From Pseudonocardia kujensis (GTDB lineage Bacteria > Actinomycetota > Actinomycetes > Mycobacteriales > Pseudonocardiaceae): 64,000 bases of DNA. The stretch lies in assembly GCF_021283305.1 (NCBI RefSeq), contig NZ_JAJSOK010000033.1, positions 1 through 64,000 on the forward strand, written 5' to 3'. Position 1 is the stretch's first letter. The number at the start of each line of letters is the position of its first letter. The notes beneath the pieces were generated by a model. That model saw only the letters and a program-made list of their open reading frames with translations. It was not told where the DNA came from and did not search any database. Positions 53,155 to 61,726 of the stretch are shown in pieces. The translations under genes were made by a program, and so were the position numbers.

Positions 53155-54111
53155 ATGATCGAGACCGTGCGCGGGCCGATCCCGCCCGAGGACCTCGGGC
53201 CCACCCTGATGCACGAGCACATCTTCGTCCTCGACCGGGAGATCGAGGCGAACTACCCGGGTCGCTGGGACCAGGAGGAGCGGCTGACGGATGCCGTGGC
53301 GAAGTTGCGCGCCGCCGCGGCCTCCGGGATCCGGACCATCGTCGACCTCACGGTCCTCGGTCTCGGCCGCGACGTCCCCCTCGTCCAGCGGGTGGCGGCA
53401 CAGGTCGATCTGAACATCGTCGTCGCCACCGGGCTCTACGCGTACGACGACGTGCCGATGTTCTTCAAGTTTCGCGGCCCCGGCCTGCTGATCGACGGCC
53501 CCGAGCTGCTGACGGAGTTCTTCGTCCAGGACCTCACCAAGGGCATCGCCGACACGGGGGTCAAGGCGGCGATCATCAAGTGCGCCACCGACAAGGCCGG
53601 GGTGACACCGGGTGTCGACCGGATCCTCCGGGCGAGCGCCCGCGCCCACGTCGAGACCGGCGCGCCGATCACGACGCACACGGACGCCGGCACCCGCCGC
53701 GGGCTCGACCAGCTCGCGATCTTCCGGGAGGAGGGTGTCGACCTCAGCCGGGTGGTGATCGGCCACTGCGGAGACACCACGGACACGGACTACCTGACCG
53801 AGCTGATGGACGCCGGGTGCACCATCGGCATGGACAGGTTCGGCATGGACATCCTGCTCCCCTTCGACGACCGTGTCGACACCGTGGCGAGGCTCTGTGC
53901 GCGGGGCTACGCCGAGCGGATGGTGCTCTCCCACGACGCGTCCTGCTTCACCCACAACTTCGACCCCGCGGTGAAGCAGCGGGTGATGCCCCACTGGGTC
54001 TACACCCACCTCCAGCAGGACGTCGTGCCGGCGCTGCACGCCGCGGGCGTCTCGCCCGCGCAGATCGAACAGATGCTCGTGCACAACCCGAGCCGCCTCC
54101 TGAACCGATGA
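53155..54111 (+). CDS. Phosphotriesterase-like lactonase
   Basis: The product is 318 aa. The binuclear-metal residues are in place: MHEHIF (HxH), the carbamylated Lys in AAIIKCAT, HTDAG, GHCGDT and SHDAS. The family includes phosphotriesterases and, in most bacteria, lactonases. Next to a flavin monooxygenase that could form an ester or lactone, lactone hydrolysis is the best guess. It is the second gene of the operon, and the next gene may overlap its stop. Confidence 0.88.
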   Translation: MIETVRGPIPPEDLGPTLMHEHIFVLDREIEANYPGRWDQEERLTDAVAKLRAAAASGIRTIVDLTVLGLGRDVPLVQRVAAQVDLNIVVATGLYAYDDVPMFFKFRGPGLLIDGPELLTEFFVQDLTKGIADTGVKAAIIKCATDKAGVTPGVDRILRASARAHVETGAPITTHTDAGTRRGLDQLAIFREEGVDLSRVVIGHCGDTTDTDYLTELMDAGCTIGMDRFGMDILLPFDDRVDTVARLCARGYAERMVLSHDASCFTHNFDPAVKQRVMPHWVYTHLQQDVVPALHAAGVSPAQIEQMLVHNPSRLLNR

Positions 54112-54155
54112 GCGCGTCCTCGGCACCCCACACCCACCCCGGACGGAAGGACGAG

Positions 54156-55916
54156 ATGAAGCCCGACGAGGAACAGCCCGGCACCGAACCGACCGCGACG
54201 GTCGAGGGCTGGCTCACGGCGTTCGGCGAGGCGCTGGCGCACGGGGACCTGAGCGCCACGACCGACCTCCTCCACGAGGACTGCGTCTGGCGGGACATCG
54301 TCTGCCTGACATGGGACATCCGCACCTTCGACGGCCAGGCGGCGATCTGGGACGGTCTCGGCGAGAGACTGAAGGAGGCTCCGCTGACCGGTTTCGCGCT
54401 CCGTCCCTCGCCCGCTCCGCGCTGGGTGACCAGGGGCGGCGTGCGCTCGATCGAGGCGCTGCTCGAGTTTCGCGCCCCGGCGGGGCGCGGCGAGGGTGTC
54501 GTCCGCCTGGTGCCCGGTCCGACCGGACCGCGGGCGATCGCGGTGCTCACCGCCCTGCACGAGCTCGACGGGCACGGCGAGGCCCTCGGCGACCGTCGCC
54601 CCAGCGGCCGACGCTACCTCCGCAGCTTCGGCGGTCCCAACTGGGCGGACGATCGTCGCGCTGCGGCGGCCTACCGCGACACCGAACCGGAGGTGCTCGT
54701 GGTCGGGGCCGGCCAGTCCGGACTGGCGATCGCCGCCCGGCTGGGACAGCTCGGGGTGGACACCCTGGTCGTCGACCGGGCCGAGCGTGTCGGGGACAAC
54801 TGGCGGAACCGCTACCACTCGCTCTGCCTGCACAACCAGGTGTGGGTCAACCATCTCCCCTACCTCCCCTTCCCCGACACCTGGCCGATCTACATCCCGA
54901 AGGACAAACTGGGCGACTGGCTCGAGAGCTATGCGGAGAGCATGGAGCTCAACGTCTGGACGGAGACCAGCCTCGCGCACGCGGCCTACGACGACACGGC
55001 CCGGACCTGGACGGTCACGGTCGACCGGGCAGGCGCCGCCCGGGTGCTGCATCCGCGGCACGTCGTGATCGCCACGGGCGTCAGCGGCATCCCGCACGTC
55101 CCCGAGGTGCCGGGGCTCGAGTCCTTCAGCGGGCCCGTCCTGCACTCCAGCAGGTACACCGACGGATCGAGCTACGCGGGCAAGCGCGTCGTCGTCTACG
55201 GTACCGGGAACAGCGGTCACGACGTCGCACAGGACCTGCACAACTTCGGCGCGGACGTCTGCATGGTGCAGCGCAGCCCGACGACGATCGTCCAGGTGGA
55301 ACCCTCGGCACAACGGGTGTACAGCCTTTACACGGAGGGCCTCCCGACGGAGGACTGCGACCTGATCTTCGCCTCGATCGGCTACCCGGTCCTCGTCGAC
55401 ACCTATCGCGAGCTGACCCAGCGCATCGCCGCCGACGACAAGCCGCTCATCGACGGCCTCGAGGCGGCCGGCTTCCGCACGGACATCGGGGACGACGGCA
55501 CCGGCTTCCAGATGAAGTACATGCGGCGCGGTGGGGGCTACTACATCAACGTCGGCTGTTCGGACCTCATCGTCGAGGGGAAGGTGCGGGTCCGCCAGAA
55601 CCACGACATCGAACGGGTCGGCCCCGCCGGGCTGCAGCTGCGCGACGGCTCGACAGAAGAGGCCGACGCCATCATCCTCGCCACGGGGTTCAAGGGTCAC
55701 GAGGAGTTCGTCCGGCGCCACTTCGGGGAGGACGTGGCAGACCGGGTGGGTCCGGTGTGGGGCTTCGACGAGGGCGGCGAGCTCCGCAACATCTGGAAGC
55801 CCACCGCACAGCCGGGACTCTGGTTCCACGCGGGAAGCCTCGCCCAGAACCGGATCTTCTCGCGCTACCTCGCGCTGCAGCTCAAGGCCGACCTCGAAGG
55901 CCTCACGGGCCACTGA
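54156..55916 (+). CDS. NTF2-domain / FAD-dependent monooxygenase fusion
   Basis: The product is 586 aa from ATG 54156, which has GGAAGG upstream; the ATG at 54108 (overlapping the previous stop) is the alternative. The first 160 residues are a SnoaL/NTF2-like domain (AHGDLSATTDLLHEDCVWRD). The rest is a class B flavoprotein monooxygenase: VVGAGQSGLAIAARLG, the family block FSGPVLHSSRYTDG (Tyr where Baeyer-Villiger enzymes have Trp), and VVVYGTGNSGHDVA. It ends with AGSLAQNRIFSRYLALQL. It may add oxygen to a ketone or heteroatom. The lactonase next to it favours an ester-forming role, but the altered fingerprint is against a textbook Baeyer-Villiger enzyme. Confidence 0.85.
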   Translation: MKPDEEQPGTEPTATVEGWLTAFGEALAHGDLSATTDLLHEDCVWRDIVCLTWDIRTFDGQAAIWDGLGERLKEAPLTGFALRPSPAPRWVTRGGVRSIEALLEFRAPAGRGEGVVRLVPGPTGPRAIAVLTALHELDGHGEALGDRRPSGRRYLRSFGGPNWADDRRAAAAYRDTEPEVLVVGAGQSGLAIAARLGQLGVDTLVVDRAERVGDNWRNRYHSLCLHNQVWVNHLPYLPFPDTWPIYIPKDKLGDWLESYAESMELNVWTETSLAHAAYDDTARTWTVTVDRAGAARVLHPRHVVIATGVSGIPHVPEVPGLESFSGPVLHSSRYTDGSSYAGKRVVVYGTGNSGHDVAQDLHNFGADVCMVQRSPTTIVQVEPSAQRVYSLYTEGLPTEDCDLIFASIGYPVLVDTYRELTQRIAADDKPLIDGLEAAGFRTDIGDDGTGFQMKYMRRGGGYYINVGCSDLIVEGKVRVRQNHDIERVGPAGLQLRDGSTEEADAIILATGFKGHEEFVRRHFGEDVADRVGPVWGFDEGGELRNIWKPTAQPGLWFHAGSLAQNRIFSRYLALQLKADLEGLTGH

Positions 55917-55932
55917 CCACCGAAAGGACGCC

Positions 55933-56307
55933 ATGCGCATCCTGCGAAGCGGAAAGGGTTCCGGGCAGCCTCCGCCCGGGCCCACGTTCACCGGAGACGT
56001 GCTCCTCACACCCGTCCACCGAGGCGACCGGGTGGCGGTCAACTCGGTGACCTTCCTCGAGGGGGCACGCACCTTCTGGCACACCCACGAGCACGGGCAG
56101 CTCCTGCTCGTCACCGCCGGGACGGGCTGGGTGGTGAACGAGGACGGCGACCGGCAGCGCGTCGAGCAAGGCGACCTCGTCTGGTCGGAGCCGGGCGAAC
56201 GGCACTGGCACGGCGCAGTGTCCGCCAGCGACTTGACCCACCTCGCCGTCTCGCTGGGCCTCACGTCGTGGCACGACGAGGCCGTCGACGATCCTGATCG
56301 TCCCTGA
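55933..56307 (+). CDS. Small cupin-domain protein
   Basis: The product is 124 aa with one cupin. FLEGARTFWHTHEHGQLLLVTAGTG holds the first motif (His, His, Glu-like positions), and GDLVWSEPGERHWHG the second. The metal site looks complete. Such proteins are dioxygenases, isomerases or carboxymuconolactone-decarboxylase-associated cupins. It lies 16 bp after the monooxygenase and 3 bp before the SDR gene. Confidence 0.85.
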   Translation: MRILRSGKGSGQPPPGPTFTGDVLLTPVHRGDRVAVNSVTFLEGARTFWHTHEHGQLLLVTAGTGWVVNEDGDRQRVEQGDLVWSEPGERHWHGAVSASDLTHLAVSLGLTSWHDEAVDDPDRP

Positions 56308-56310
56308 CCG

Positions 56311-57126
56311 ATGAGCACCTGGCTGCGAGCAGAATCCTTCGCGGGGCGAGTCGGGCTGGTCACCGGTTCCGCCGGCGGGATCGGCGCGGCCGTCTGCGGG
56401 GCGCTCGTCGCCGCGGGATGCACGGTGGTCGGCTGCGACCTTGCCTCCGACGACCTTGCCTCCGACGACCTTGCCTCCGACGACCTTGCCTCCGGCATCG
56501 AGCCGGCCGGGGACATCGCGAGAAGGATCCGGACCGACGTCACCGTGCAGACCGATGTGGACGCCGCCGTGGAGGCGTCCGTCGAGGCGTTCGGGGGATT
56601 GGATTTCGTCGTCGGCTGCGCGGGGGTCGTGCTGCCCGGCAGGCTCGCGGAGGTGACCGCCTCGAGCTGGCGGCGGTCCTTCGCCGTCAACGTCGACGGC
56701 ATGATCCATCTGGCTCGCGCGGCGTACCCGCACCTGCGACGGAGCCCGGCACCCGCCGCGATCGCGGTCGCTTCGCTCTCCGGTCTCTCCGCGTATCCCG
56801 CCGGGGGTGGCTACGGCCCGAGCAAGGCCGCGCTGATCTCGATGGCGCGACAGCTGGCCGTGGAGTGGGGGCCGGACGGGATCCGGGTCAACGTGGTCGT
56901 GCCGGGTCCGACCCTCACCCCGATGCTGCGCCGGGCCCAGCCCGTCGAGTACCGGGCGGCCCAGGCCCGCCGCGCACCCCTGGGCCGACTCGCGGACCCC
57001 GGCGAGATCGCCGACGCCGTGGTCTACCTGCTGTCCTCCGGCGCTCGCGCAGTCACCGGCCAGGTGCTCGCCGTCGACTGCGGACTCGGCCAGACGCTAC
57101 TGGCCGGCCCGGGGGCGACGTCGTGA
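56311..57126 (+). CDS. Short-chain dehydrogenase with an internal pentapeptide repeat
   Basis: The product is 271 aa. VTGSAGGIGAAVCGAL is the cofactor turn, VGCAGVV replaces NNAG, and IAVASLSGLSAYPAGGGYGPSKAAL contains the Ser and YxxxK residues. ITGQ-type VTGQVLAVDCG closes the fold. After beta-2 (VVGCDLASD) the pentapeptide DLASD is repeated three times and then DLASG, at residues 43-62. Its ATG lies 3 bp from the cupin stop. The repeat sits where SDRs choose NAD or NADP, so it may change cofactor binding. Confidence 0.85.
   Translation: MSTWLRAESFAGRVGLVTGSAGGIGAAVCGALVAAGCTVVGCDLASDDLASDDLASDDLASGIEPAGDIARRIRTDVTVQTDVDAAVEASVEAFGGLDFVVGCAGVVLPGRLAEVTASSWRRSFAVNVDGMIHLARAAYPHLRRSPAPAAIAVASLSGLSAYPAGGGYGPSKAALISMARQLAVEWGPDGIRVNVVVPGPTLTPMLRRAQPVEYRAAQARRAPLGRLADPGEIADAVVYLLSSGARAVTGQVLAVDCGLGQTLLAGPGATS
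56437..56496 (+). repeat. 15-bp coding minisatellite
   Basis: GACCTTGCCTCCGAC occurs three times without change (56437-56451, 56452-56466, 56467-56481) and a fourth time with one change (56482-56496). The unit is five codons, so the frame is kept. Exact identity points to recent expansion. Confidence 0.9.
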
Positions 57127-57133
57127 ACGGGCG

Positions 57134-57871
57134 TCACCGGGGGCGGTCGCGGCCGAGCCGGCGGGCCACCTCCGCGGTCGCGTCGACGAGCGCATGAGCG
57201 ATCTCCTCGAGCCTCGGCTCTATGCGAGGGGTGGGGCCTGCGACCGCAAGGGCGCCCACCACGTCTCCGGCGGAACGGATCGGGCGCGCGGCGGCGGAGA
57301 CGTCGGGCAGGGTCTCACCCCGGTTGAAGGCGACACCGCGCTCGCGGACGGTTCTGAGCTCCTCCGTCGCCGCCGCGCGCTGCTCGTCCGTCAGCTCGAG
57401 CGACGCCAGGTAGCGCTCCCGGCGCTTCTCCGAGCGCTGGGCGAGCAGGACCTTGCCCGCGCTCGGCGGGTACAGCGGGCGGCGCATCTGCAACGGGGCT
57501 GCGTACCGGATCCGCTGCGGCGACTCGGCGGAGGCGAGGTAGATGAGCGAATCCCCCACCGCCACCCCCACCATCACGGTTTCGGCGAAGGTGTCGCGGA
57601 GCTCGGAGATCACCGGCGCCGCCGCGGACTCGAGATCAGGCCGGGCGGGGAGCAGGAGCGCGCCGAGCGCCGGTCCCAATCGGTAGCCGTCCGGCTCCTC
57701 GCTCAGGTATCCCGTGGCCACGAGACCCTTCACCAGCCCGAACACGGAGGTGTTGGGAGCGTCGAGTTCCGCACTGATCTCATGGACCCGCATCGGTCCC
57801 CGTGCGGCCACCGCCTCCAGGATTCCCACCACCCGGCTGACGGTCCGGTGTTCCTTGGCGCTGGTGTCCAT
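57134..57871 (-). CDS. IclR-family transcriptional regulator
   Basis: The product is 245 aa from the ATG at 57871. An ATG at 57922 with AGGAG upstream is the alternative, but it would place the candidate operator at 57893-57906 inside the gene. The HTH reads MRVHEISAELDAPNTSVFGLV. The effector domain has VGVAVGDSLIYLAS, a PLYPPSAGKVLLAQ block and AARPIRSAGDVVGAL. It lies between two rightward operons that each carry a TTCGTATATAGGAA-type box, so autoregulation and control of both is inferred. Confidence 0.88.
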   Translation of the reverse strand: MDTSAKEHRTVSRVVGILEAVAARGPMRVHEISAELDAPNTSVFGLVKGLVATGYLSEEPDGYRLGPALGALLLPARPDLESAAAPVISELRDTFAETVMVGVAVGDSLIYLASAESPQRIRYAAPLQMRRPLYPPSAGKVLLAQRSEKRRERYLASLELTDEQRAAATEELRTVRERGVAFNRGETLPDVSAAARPIRSAGDVVGALAVAGPTPRIEPRLEEIAHALVDATAEVARRLGRDRPR

Positions 57872-57892
57872 CCGCTGCACCCCGATCCGCGC

Positions 57893-57906
57893 TTCGTATA
57901 TACGGA
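57893..57906. promoter_or_regulatory. IclR-type operator box, IclR promoter
   Basis: TTCGTATATACGGA matches TTCGTATATAGGAA (51691-51704) at 12 of 14 bases and is closer to the ideal palindrome TTCGTATATACGAA. It overlaps the 5' region of the IclR gene, suggesting autoregulation. Confidence 0.55.
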
Positions 57907-57960
57907 GGCTAGCAGCATCCACTCCTGGTTGACCCAGCGCCTGGCGCCTCCTACCATCTC

Positions 57961-57993
57961 GCTATATCCGAATTGCTATTCTCATATAGGAAG
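57961..57993. promoter_or_regulatory. Pair of IclR-type boxes upstream of the MaoC operon
   Basis: TTCTCATATAGGAA (57980-57993) matches the 51691 box at 12 of 14 bases. CGCTATATCCGAAT (57961-57974) looks like a second, reverse-oriented copy (CTATAT-CGAA core). Both lie within 40 bp of the GTG at 58001, where they would block transcription initiation. Confidence 0.5.
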
Positions 57994-58000
57994 TTGGTAG

Positions 58001-58489
58001 GTGAACCAGGTGACGATCTCGATCGTTCAGCGCGGTCTGTACTTCGAGGAGCTCGACACGGAAGTGCTCTACCGTCACAGCCCTGGCCGGACCGTCGGGG
58101 AGGCGGACAACACGTTCTTCTCGACCCTGACGATGAACCCGCAGAGCCTGCACCTCGACGCGGCCGCGAGTGCGGCGACCGAGTTCGGCGAACGCCTGGT
58201 CAACAGCATGTTCACGCTCTCGACCCTCGTCGGGCTGAGCGTCACGCAGCTCACCCAGGGCACCACGGTGGCGAACCTCGGGTTCACCGAGATCCACTTC
58301 CCCCGCCCGGTGTTCGTCGGGGACACCCTCTACGCCTCCAGCCGTGTCGCCGCCAAGCGCCTGTCGAGGTCCCGCGACGACGCCGGGATCGTCGAGTTCG
58401 TGCACACCGCGGTCAACCAGCGGGACGAGGTCGTCGCGACCGCAGGCCGCGCGGCACTGATGCGGAGACGGCCGGAGCTGGCGCGATGA
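58001..58489 (+). CDS. MaoC-family hydratase
   Basis: The product is 162 aa from a GTG. The motif region reads [25 protein letters not shown] in overlapping parts, with the active-site His in [24 protein letters not shown] follows. This pattern resembles mycobacterial C5-CoA (itaconyl/mesaconyl-type) hydratases more than the classical R-hydratases. It is the first gene of the CoA operon, overlaps the CitE-like gene (ATGA), and probably makes the hydroxyacyl-CoA that CitE cleaves. Confidence 0.88.
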   Translation: MNQVTISIVQRGLYFEELDTEVLYRHSPGRTVGEADNTFFSTLTMNPQSLHLDAAASAATEFGERLVNSMFTLSTLVGLSVTQLTQGTTVANLGFTEIHFPRPVFVGDTLYASSRVAAKRLSRSRDDAGIVEFVHTAVNQRDEVVATAGRAALMRRRPELAR

Positions 58490-59313
58490 CCTTCCTCCGA
58501 CATGGACCCGCGCTCCTGTTCTGCCCGGGCGACCGTCCGGACCGGTTCGACAAGGCCGCCTCCCGAGCGGACGTCGTCGTCCTCGACCTGGAGGATGCAG
58601 TCGCACCGGAGCGCAAGCACGAGGCCAGGGAGGCGGTCGCCGCGGCTGCGGCCCGCCTCGGCGACCGGGCGATCGTTCGGGTCAACGCGACCGGCACCGC
58701 GTGGCACGAGGCGGACGTGTCCGCAATGCGTGCGGCCGGGGTCGGCTCGGTGATGCTGCCCAAGGTCGCCTCCGCGGCCGATCTCGCCGGCCTGGAGGAC
58801 CTCCGGATCGTGGCCCTGTGCGAGACGGCGGCAGGGATCGCCCACTGTACGGAGATTGCCGCCGTCCCCCACTGCGTCGCCCTGTTCTGGGGCGGCGAGG
58901 ATCTGATTGCGGACCTCGGCGGGCGATCCAGCCGGGACGACACAGGTCGGCTGCTCGCCGTGGTCGAGTACGCCCGGTCCGTTACCCTGCTGGCGGCGCG
59001 CGCGGCGGGCAAGCCCGCGATCGACGCCATCGAGCCGGACATCGGGGCGGTCGAGCGACTCATCGCGGCAGCTCGTGACGCGGCGGACTCGGGGTTCGCG
59101 GCGAAGGCCTGCATCCATCCCGATCACGTCGGGGCGATCCGGTCGGCCTTCGCCGCCACACCGGAGCAGCTGAGCTGGGCCCGCGGGGTGCTGGCGACCG
59201 AAGCCGAGGCCGGGGGCGGGGTCTTCCGCTTCGGCGGCCGGATGATCGACGCCCCCCTGCTCGCCCACGCCCGCATCATCGTCGAGAAGGAGAGAGCATG
59301 GACCTGCGGCTGA
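58486..59313 (+). CDS. CitE-like CoA-ester lyase
   Basis: The product is 275 aa, with [35 protein letters not shown] (metal/substrate), RVNATGT and VMLPKVASA as in HpcH/HpaI aldolases of the CitE type. [14 protein letters not shown] carries the metal-binding Glu and Asp. Family members split malyl-, citramalyl- or 2-methylmalyl-CoA into acetyl- or propionyl-CoA and a keto acid. Its partner MaoC and dehydrogenase genes make a citramalyl-CoA-type route attractive. The next gene starts 16 bp before its stop. Confidence 0.88.
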   Translation: MTFLRHGPALLFCPGDRPDRFDKAASRADVVVLDLEDAVAPERKHEAREAVAAAAARLGDRAIVRVNATGTAWHEADVSAMRAAGVGSVMLPKVASAADLAGLEDLRIVALCETAAGIAHCTEIAAVPHCVALFWGGEDLIADLGGRSSRDDTGRLLAVVEYARSVTLLAARAAGKPAIDAIEPDIGAVERLIAAARDAADSGFAAKACIHPDHVGAIRSAFAATPEQLSWARGVLATEAEAGGGVFRFGGRMIDAPLLAHARIIVEKERAWTCG

Positions 59314-60464
59314 GCCAGGACCAGGAGGACATCCGCCGGGGCGTGCGAGACCTCGCCCGCCGGTTCCCGGACGAGTACTGGGCGGAACACGACGAGCGCT
59401 GCGCGTTCCCGGACGAGTTCTACACGGCGTTCGCCGAGGCCGGCTGGCTCGGCATCGCGATCCCGGAGGAGTACGGCGGCGGCGGCCTGGGGATCCTCGA
59501 GGCGTCCCTGCTGCTCGAGGAGGTGGCCGCCTCGGGCGCAGGAATGAACGGGTGCAGCACGATGCACCTGACGATCTTCGGCCTGAACACGATCGTGAAG
59601 CACGGCAGCGAGGAGATGCGCAAGGAGATCCTTCCCGGGGCGGTGGACGGTTCTCTGCACGTGTGCTTCGGTGTGACCGAGCCCGACGCCGGTACGGATA
59701 CAACCCGCATCTCCACCTTCGCGCGGCGCGACGGCGACTCCTATGTGATCAATGGACGCAAGGTCTGGATCACCAAGGCCGGGCACTCCCAGAAGATGGT
59801 CCTGATCGCCCGGACCACGCCGCGCGACGAGGTCGCGAAACCCACGGACGGCATGAGCCTCTTCCTGGTCGACATCGAGTCCGACGCGGTGACGCTGCGC
59901 GCCATCCCCAAGATGGGCCGCAATGCCGTGTCCTCCTACGAGGTGGCGATCGACGACCTCCGTGTCCCGGCGTCCGCCCGCGTCGGGGAGGAGGGCAAGG
60001 GCTTCCAGTACCTGCTGGACGGGCTGAACCCCGAGCGGATCCTGCTGGCCCACGAGGCGCTGGGGATCGGGCGGGCCGCCTTGGGCAAGGCGATCCGCTA
60101 CGCGAAGGAGCGGATCGTGTTCGATCGGCCGATCGGGATGAACCAGGGCATCGCGTTCCCCCTCGCCGAGGCTGCGACCCGACTCGACGCCGCAGAGCTG
60201 ATGGCCCGCACCGCTGCGTGGCGCTACGACAACGGGCTGCCGTGCGGGAAGGAGGCGAACATGGCGAAATGGCTGTGTGCGGACGCCGGCTTTCAGGCCG
60301 CCGACCGCGCAATCCAGACGCACGGGGGCATGGGCTATGCCCGTGAGTACCACGTCGAGCGCTACTTCCGGGAGTCCCGCGTGCTCCGGCTCGCGCCGAT
60401 CAGCCAGGAGATGGTGCTGAACTATGTCTCCCAGCACGTGCTCGGTCTCCCGAGGTCGTACTGA
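59298..60464 (+). CDS. Acyl-CoA dehydrogenase
   Basis: The product is 388 aa, standard size. GVTEPDAGTDTTRISTFARR, VINGRKVWITKAG, FQYLLDGLNPERILLAHEAL and THGGMGYAREYHVERYFRE are conserved ACAD blocks. The position of the catalytic Glu is less plain than in short-chain forms. Its stop overlaps the ATG of the CoA-transferase gene. It would oxidise an alkyl-CoA (for example methylsuccinyl-type) to the enoyl-CoA for MaoC. Confidence 0.92.
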   Translation: MDLRLSQDQEDIRRGVRDLARRFPDEYWAEHDERCAFPDEFYTAFAEAGWLGIAIPEEYGGGGLGILEASLLLEEVAASGAGMNGCSTMHLTIFGLNTIVKHGSEEMRKEILPGAVDGSLHVCFGVTEPDAGTDTTRISTFARRDGDSYVINGRKVWITKAGHSQKMVLIARTTPRDEVAKPTDGMSLFLVDIESDAVTLRAIPKMGRNAVSSYEVAIDDLRVPASARVGEEGKGFQYLLDGLNPERILLAHEALGIGRAALGKAIRYAKERIVFDRPIGMNQGIAFPLAEAATRLDAAELMARTAAWRYDNGLPCGKEANMAKWLCADAGFQAADRAIQTHGGMGYAREYHVERYFRESRVLRLAPISQEMVLNYVSQHVLGLPRSY

Positions 60465-61726
60465 TGGGGACGGGGAGCCTGGGCGGGTTGCGCGTTCTCG
60501 ACCTGTCCCGGGTGCTGGCGGGACCGTACTGCGGACAGATGCTGGCCGACCACGGCGCGGAGGTCGTCAAGATCGAGGCGCCGCGTGGCGACGAAACGCG
60601 GGAATGGGGGCCTCCGTTCCTGCCGGACGGGACGTCGGCGTACTACACGAACCTGAACCGGAACAAGCGGAACGTCGTCGTGGACCTCGGTAGGGTCGAG
60701 GGGCGCGCGGTCGTCGAGGATCTCCTCGCCGACGCCGACGTGGTCGTCGAGAACTTCAAGGCCGGCACCCTCGAGCGGTGGGGGTGGGGCCGCGAGGTCC
60801 TCGAGCAGCGCTACCCCCGGCTCATCCACTGTCGCATCACCGGTTTCGGGACGGACGGGCCGCTCGGCGGCCTTCCCGGCTATGACGCGGTGCTGCAGGC
60901 CTACGGCGGTCTGATGAGCGTGAACGGCGAGCCGGACGGCGGACCACTGCGGATCGGAGTGCCGGTCGTCGACGTCGTCACGGGCGTGTTGGCCTTCTCG
61001 GGCATCCTGCTCGCGCTGCACGAGCGGCGGGTCTCCGGGCGGGGCCAGCTGGTCGACCTCACGCTGCTCGACACCGCGATCAGCCTGCTGCACCCACATT
61101 CCGGCGCGTGGCTCGCGGACCGGAGCGAGGGTCGGCGGACCGGGGACGCCCACCCGACCATTGCGCCGTACGAGTCCTTTCCCACCGCGGACGGGCCGCT
61201 CTTCATCGGAGCGGGCAACGACAGGCAGTTCACCGTGCTGGTGGAAGTGCTCGGTGCTCCCGAGCTCGCCGCGGATCCGCGGTTCCGGACCAACCGCGAC
61301 CGGCTGCGGCATGTCGACGACCTGCGGGGCCTCCTCCGCCCTCTGATCGCCGAGCATCCTCGGCAGACGCTCGCCGAGGTGTTGCTCTCCCGCGGCGTTC
61401 CGGCCTCGCCGGTACACAGCATCGCCGAGGCGCTCACGGCAGAGCAGGTCCAACACCGCGGGATGGTGGTCGAGCGGGAGGACTACCGCGGGATCGGTAT
61501 CCCCGTCGCGCTGGGCCGCACACCGGGCACCGTGGGACCCGCCCCCCGGCCGGCCGGGGCGGACACCCTGGCCGTCCTGGCCGAGCTCGGTTACACCTCC
61601 GACGACATCGACCGGCTGGTAAGAGCGGGAACCGTGGGCAGGACGGACTCGCCGGACCGACCGCTGTGGCCCACCGTCGGTGCCGTCGTCGGTCACGCTC
61701 ACCGCAACGGGACGGGGAGGGCATGA
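60464..61726 (+). CDS. Class III (CaiB/BaiF) CoA-transferase
   Basis: The product is 420 aa. LGGLRVLDLSRVLAGPYCGQ, ADHGAEVVKIEAPRGDETR, VVVDLGRVEGR and ENFKAGTLERWG match the family, and the catalytic Asp is in LPGYDAVLQAYGG. It moves CoA from an acyl-CoA such as succinyl-CoA to a carboxylic acid. In this operon it is the activating enzyme for the acid made by the aldehyde dehydrogenase gene that follows, to which it is joined by ATGA overlap. Confidence 0.92.
   Translation: MGTGSLGGLRVLDLSRVLAGPYCGQMLADHGAEVVKIEAPRGDETREWGPPFLPDGTSAYYTNLNRNKRNVVVDLGRVEGRAVVEDLLADADVVVENFKAGTLERWGWGREVLEQRYPRLIHCRITGFGTDGPLGGLPGYDAVLQAYGGLMSVNGEPDGGPLRIGVPVVDVVTGVLAFSGILLALHERRVSGRGQLVDLTLLDTAISLLHPHSGAWLADRSEGRRTGDAHPTIAPYESFPTADGPLFIGAGNDRQFTVLVEVLGAPELAADPRFRTNRDRLRHVDDLRGLLRPLIAEHPRQTLAEVLLSRGVPASPVHSIAEALTAEQVQHRGMVVEREDYRGIGIPVALGRTPGTVGPAPRPAGADTLAVLAELGYTSDDIDRLVRAGTVGRTDSPDRPLWPTVGAVVGHAHRNGTGRA

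Noticed and set aside
54156-55916. Calling this gene a Baeyer-Villiger monooxygenase
   Set aside because: The fingerprint has Tyr instead of Trp and the protein has an NTF2 front; the wider term FAD monooxygenase is safer.
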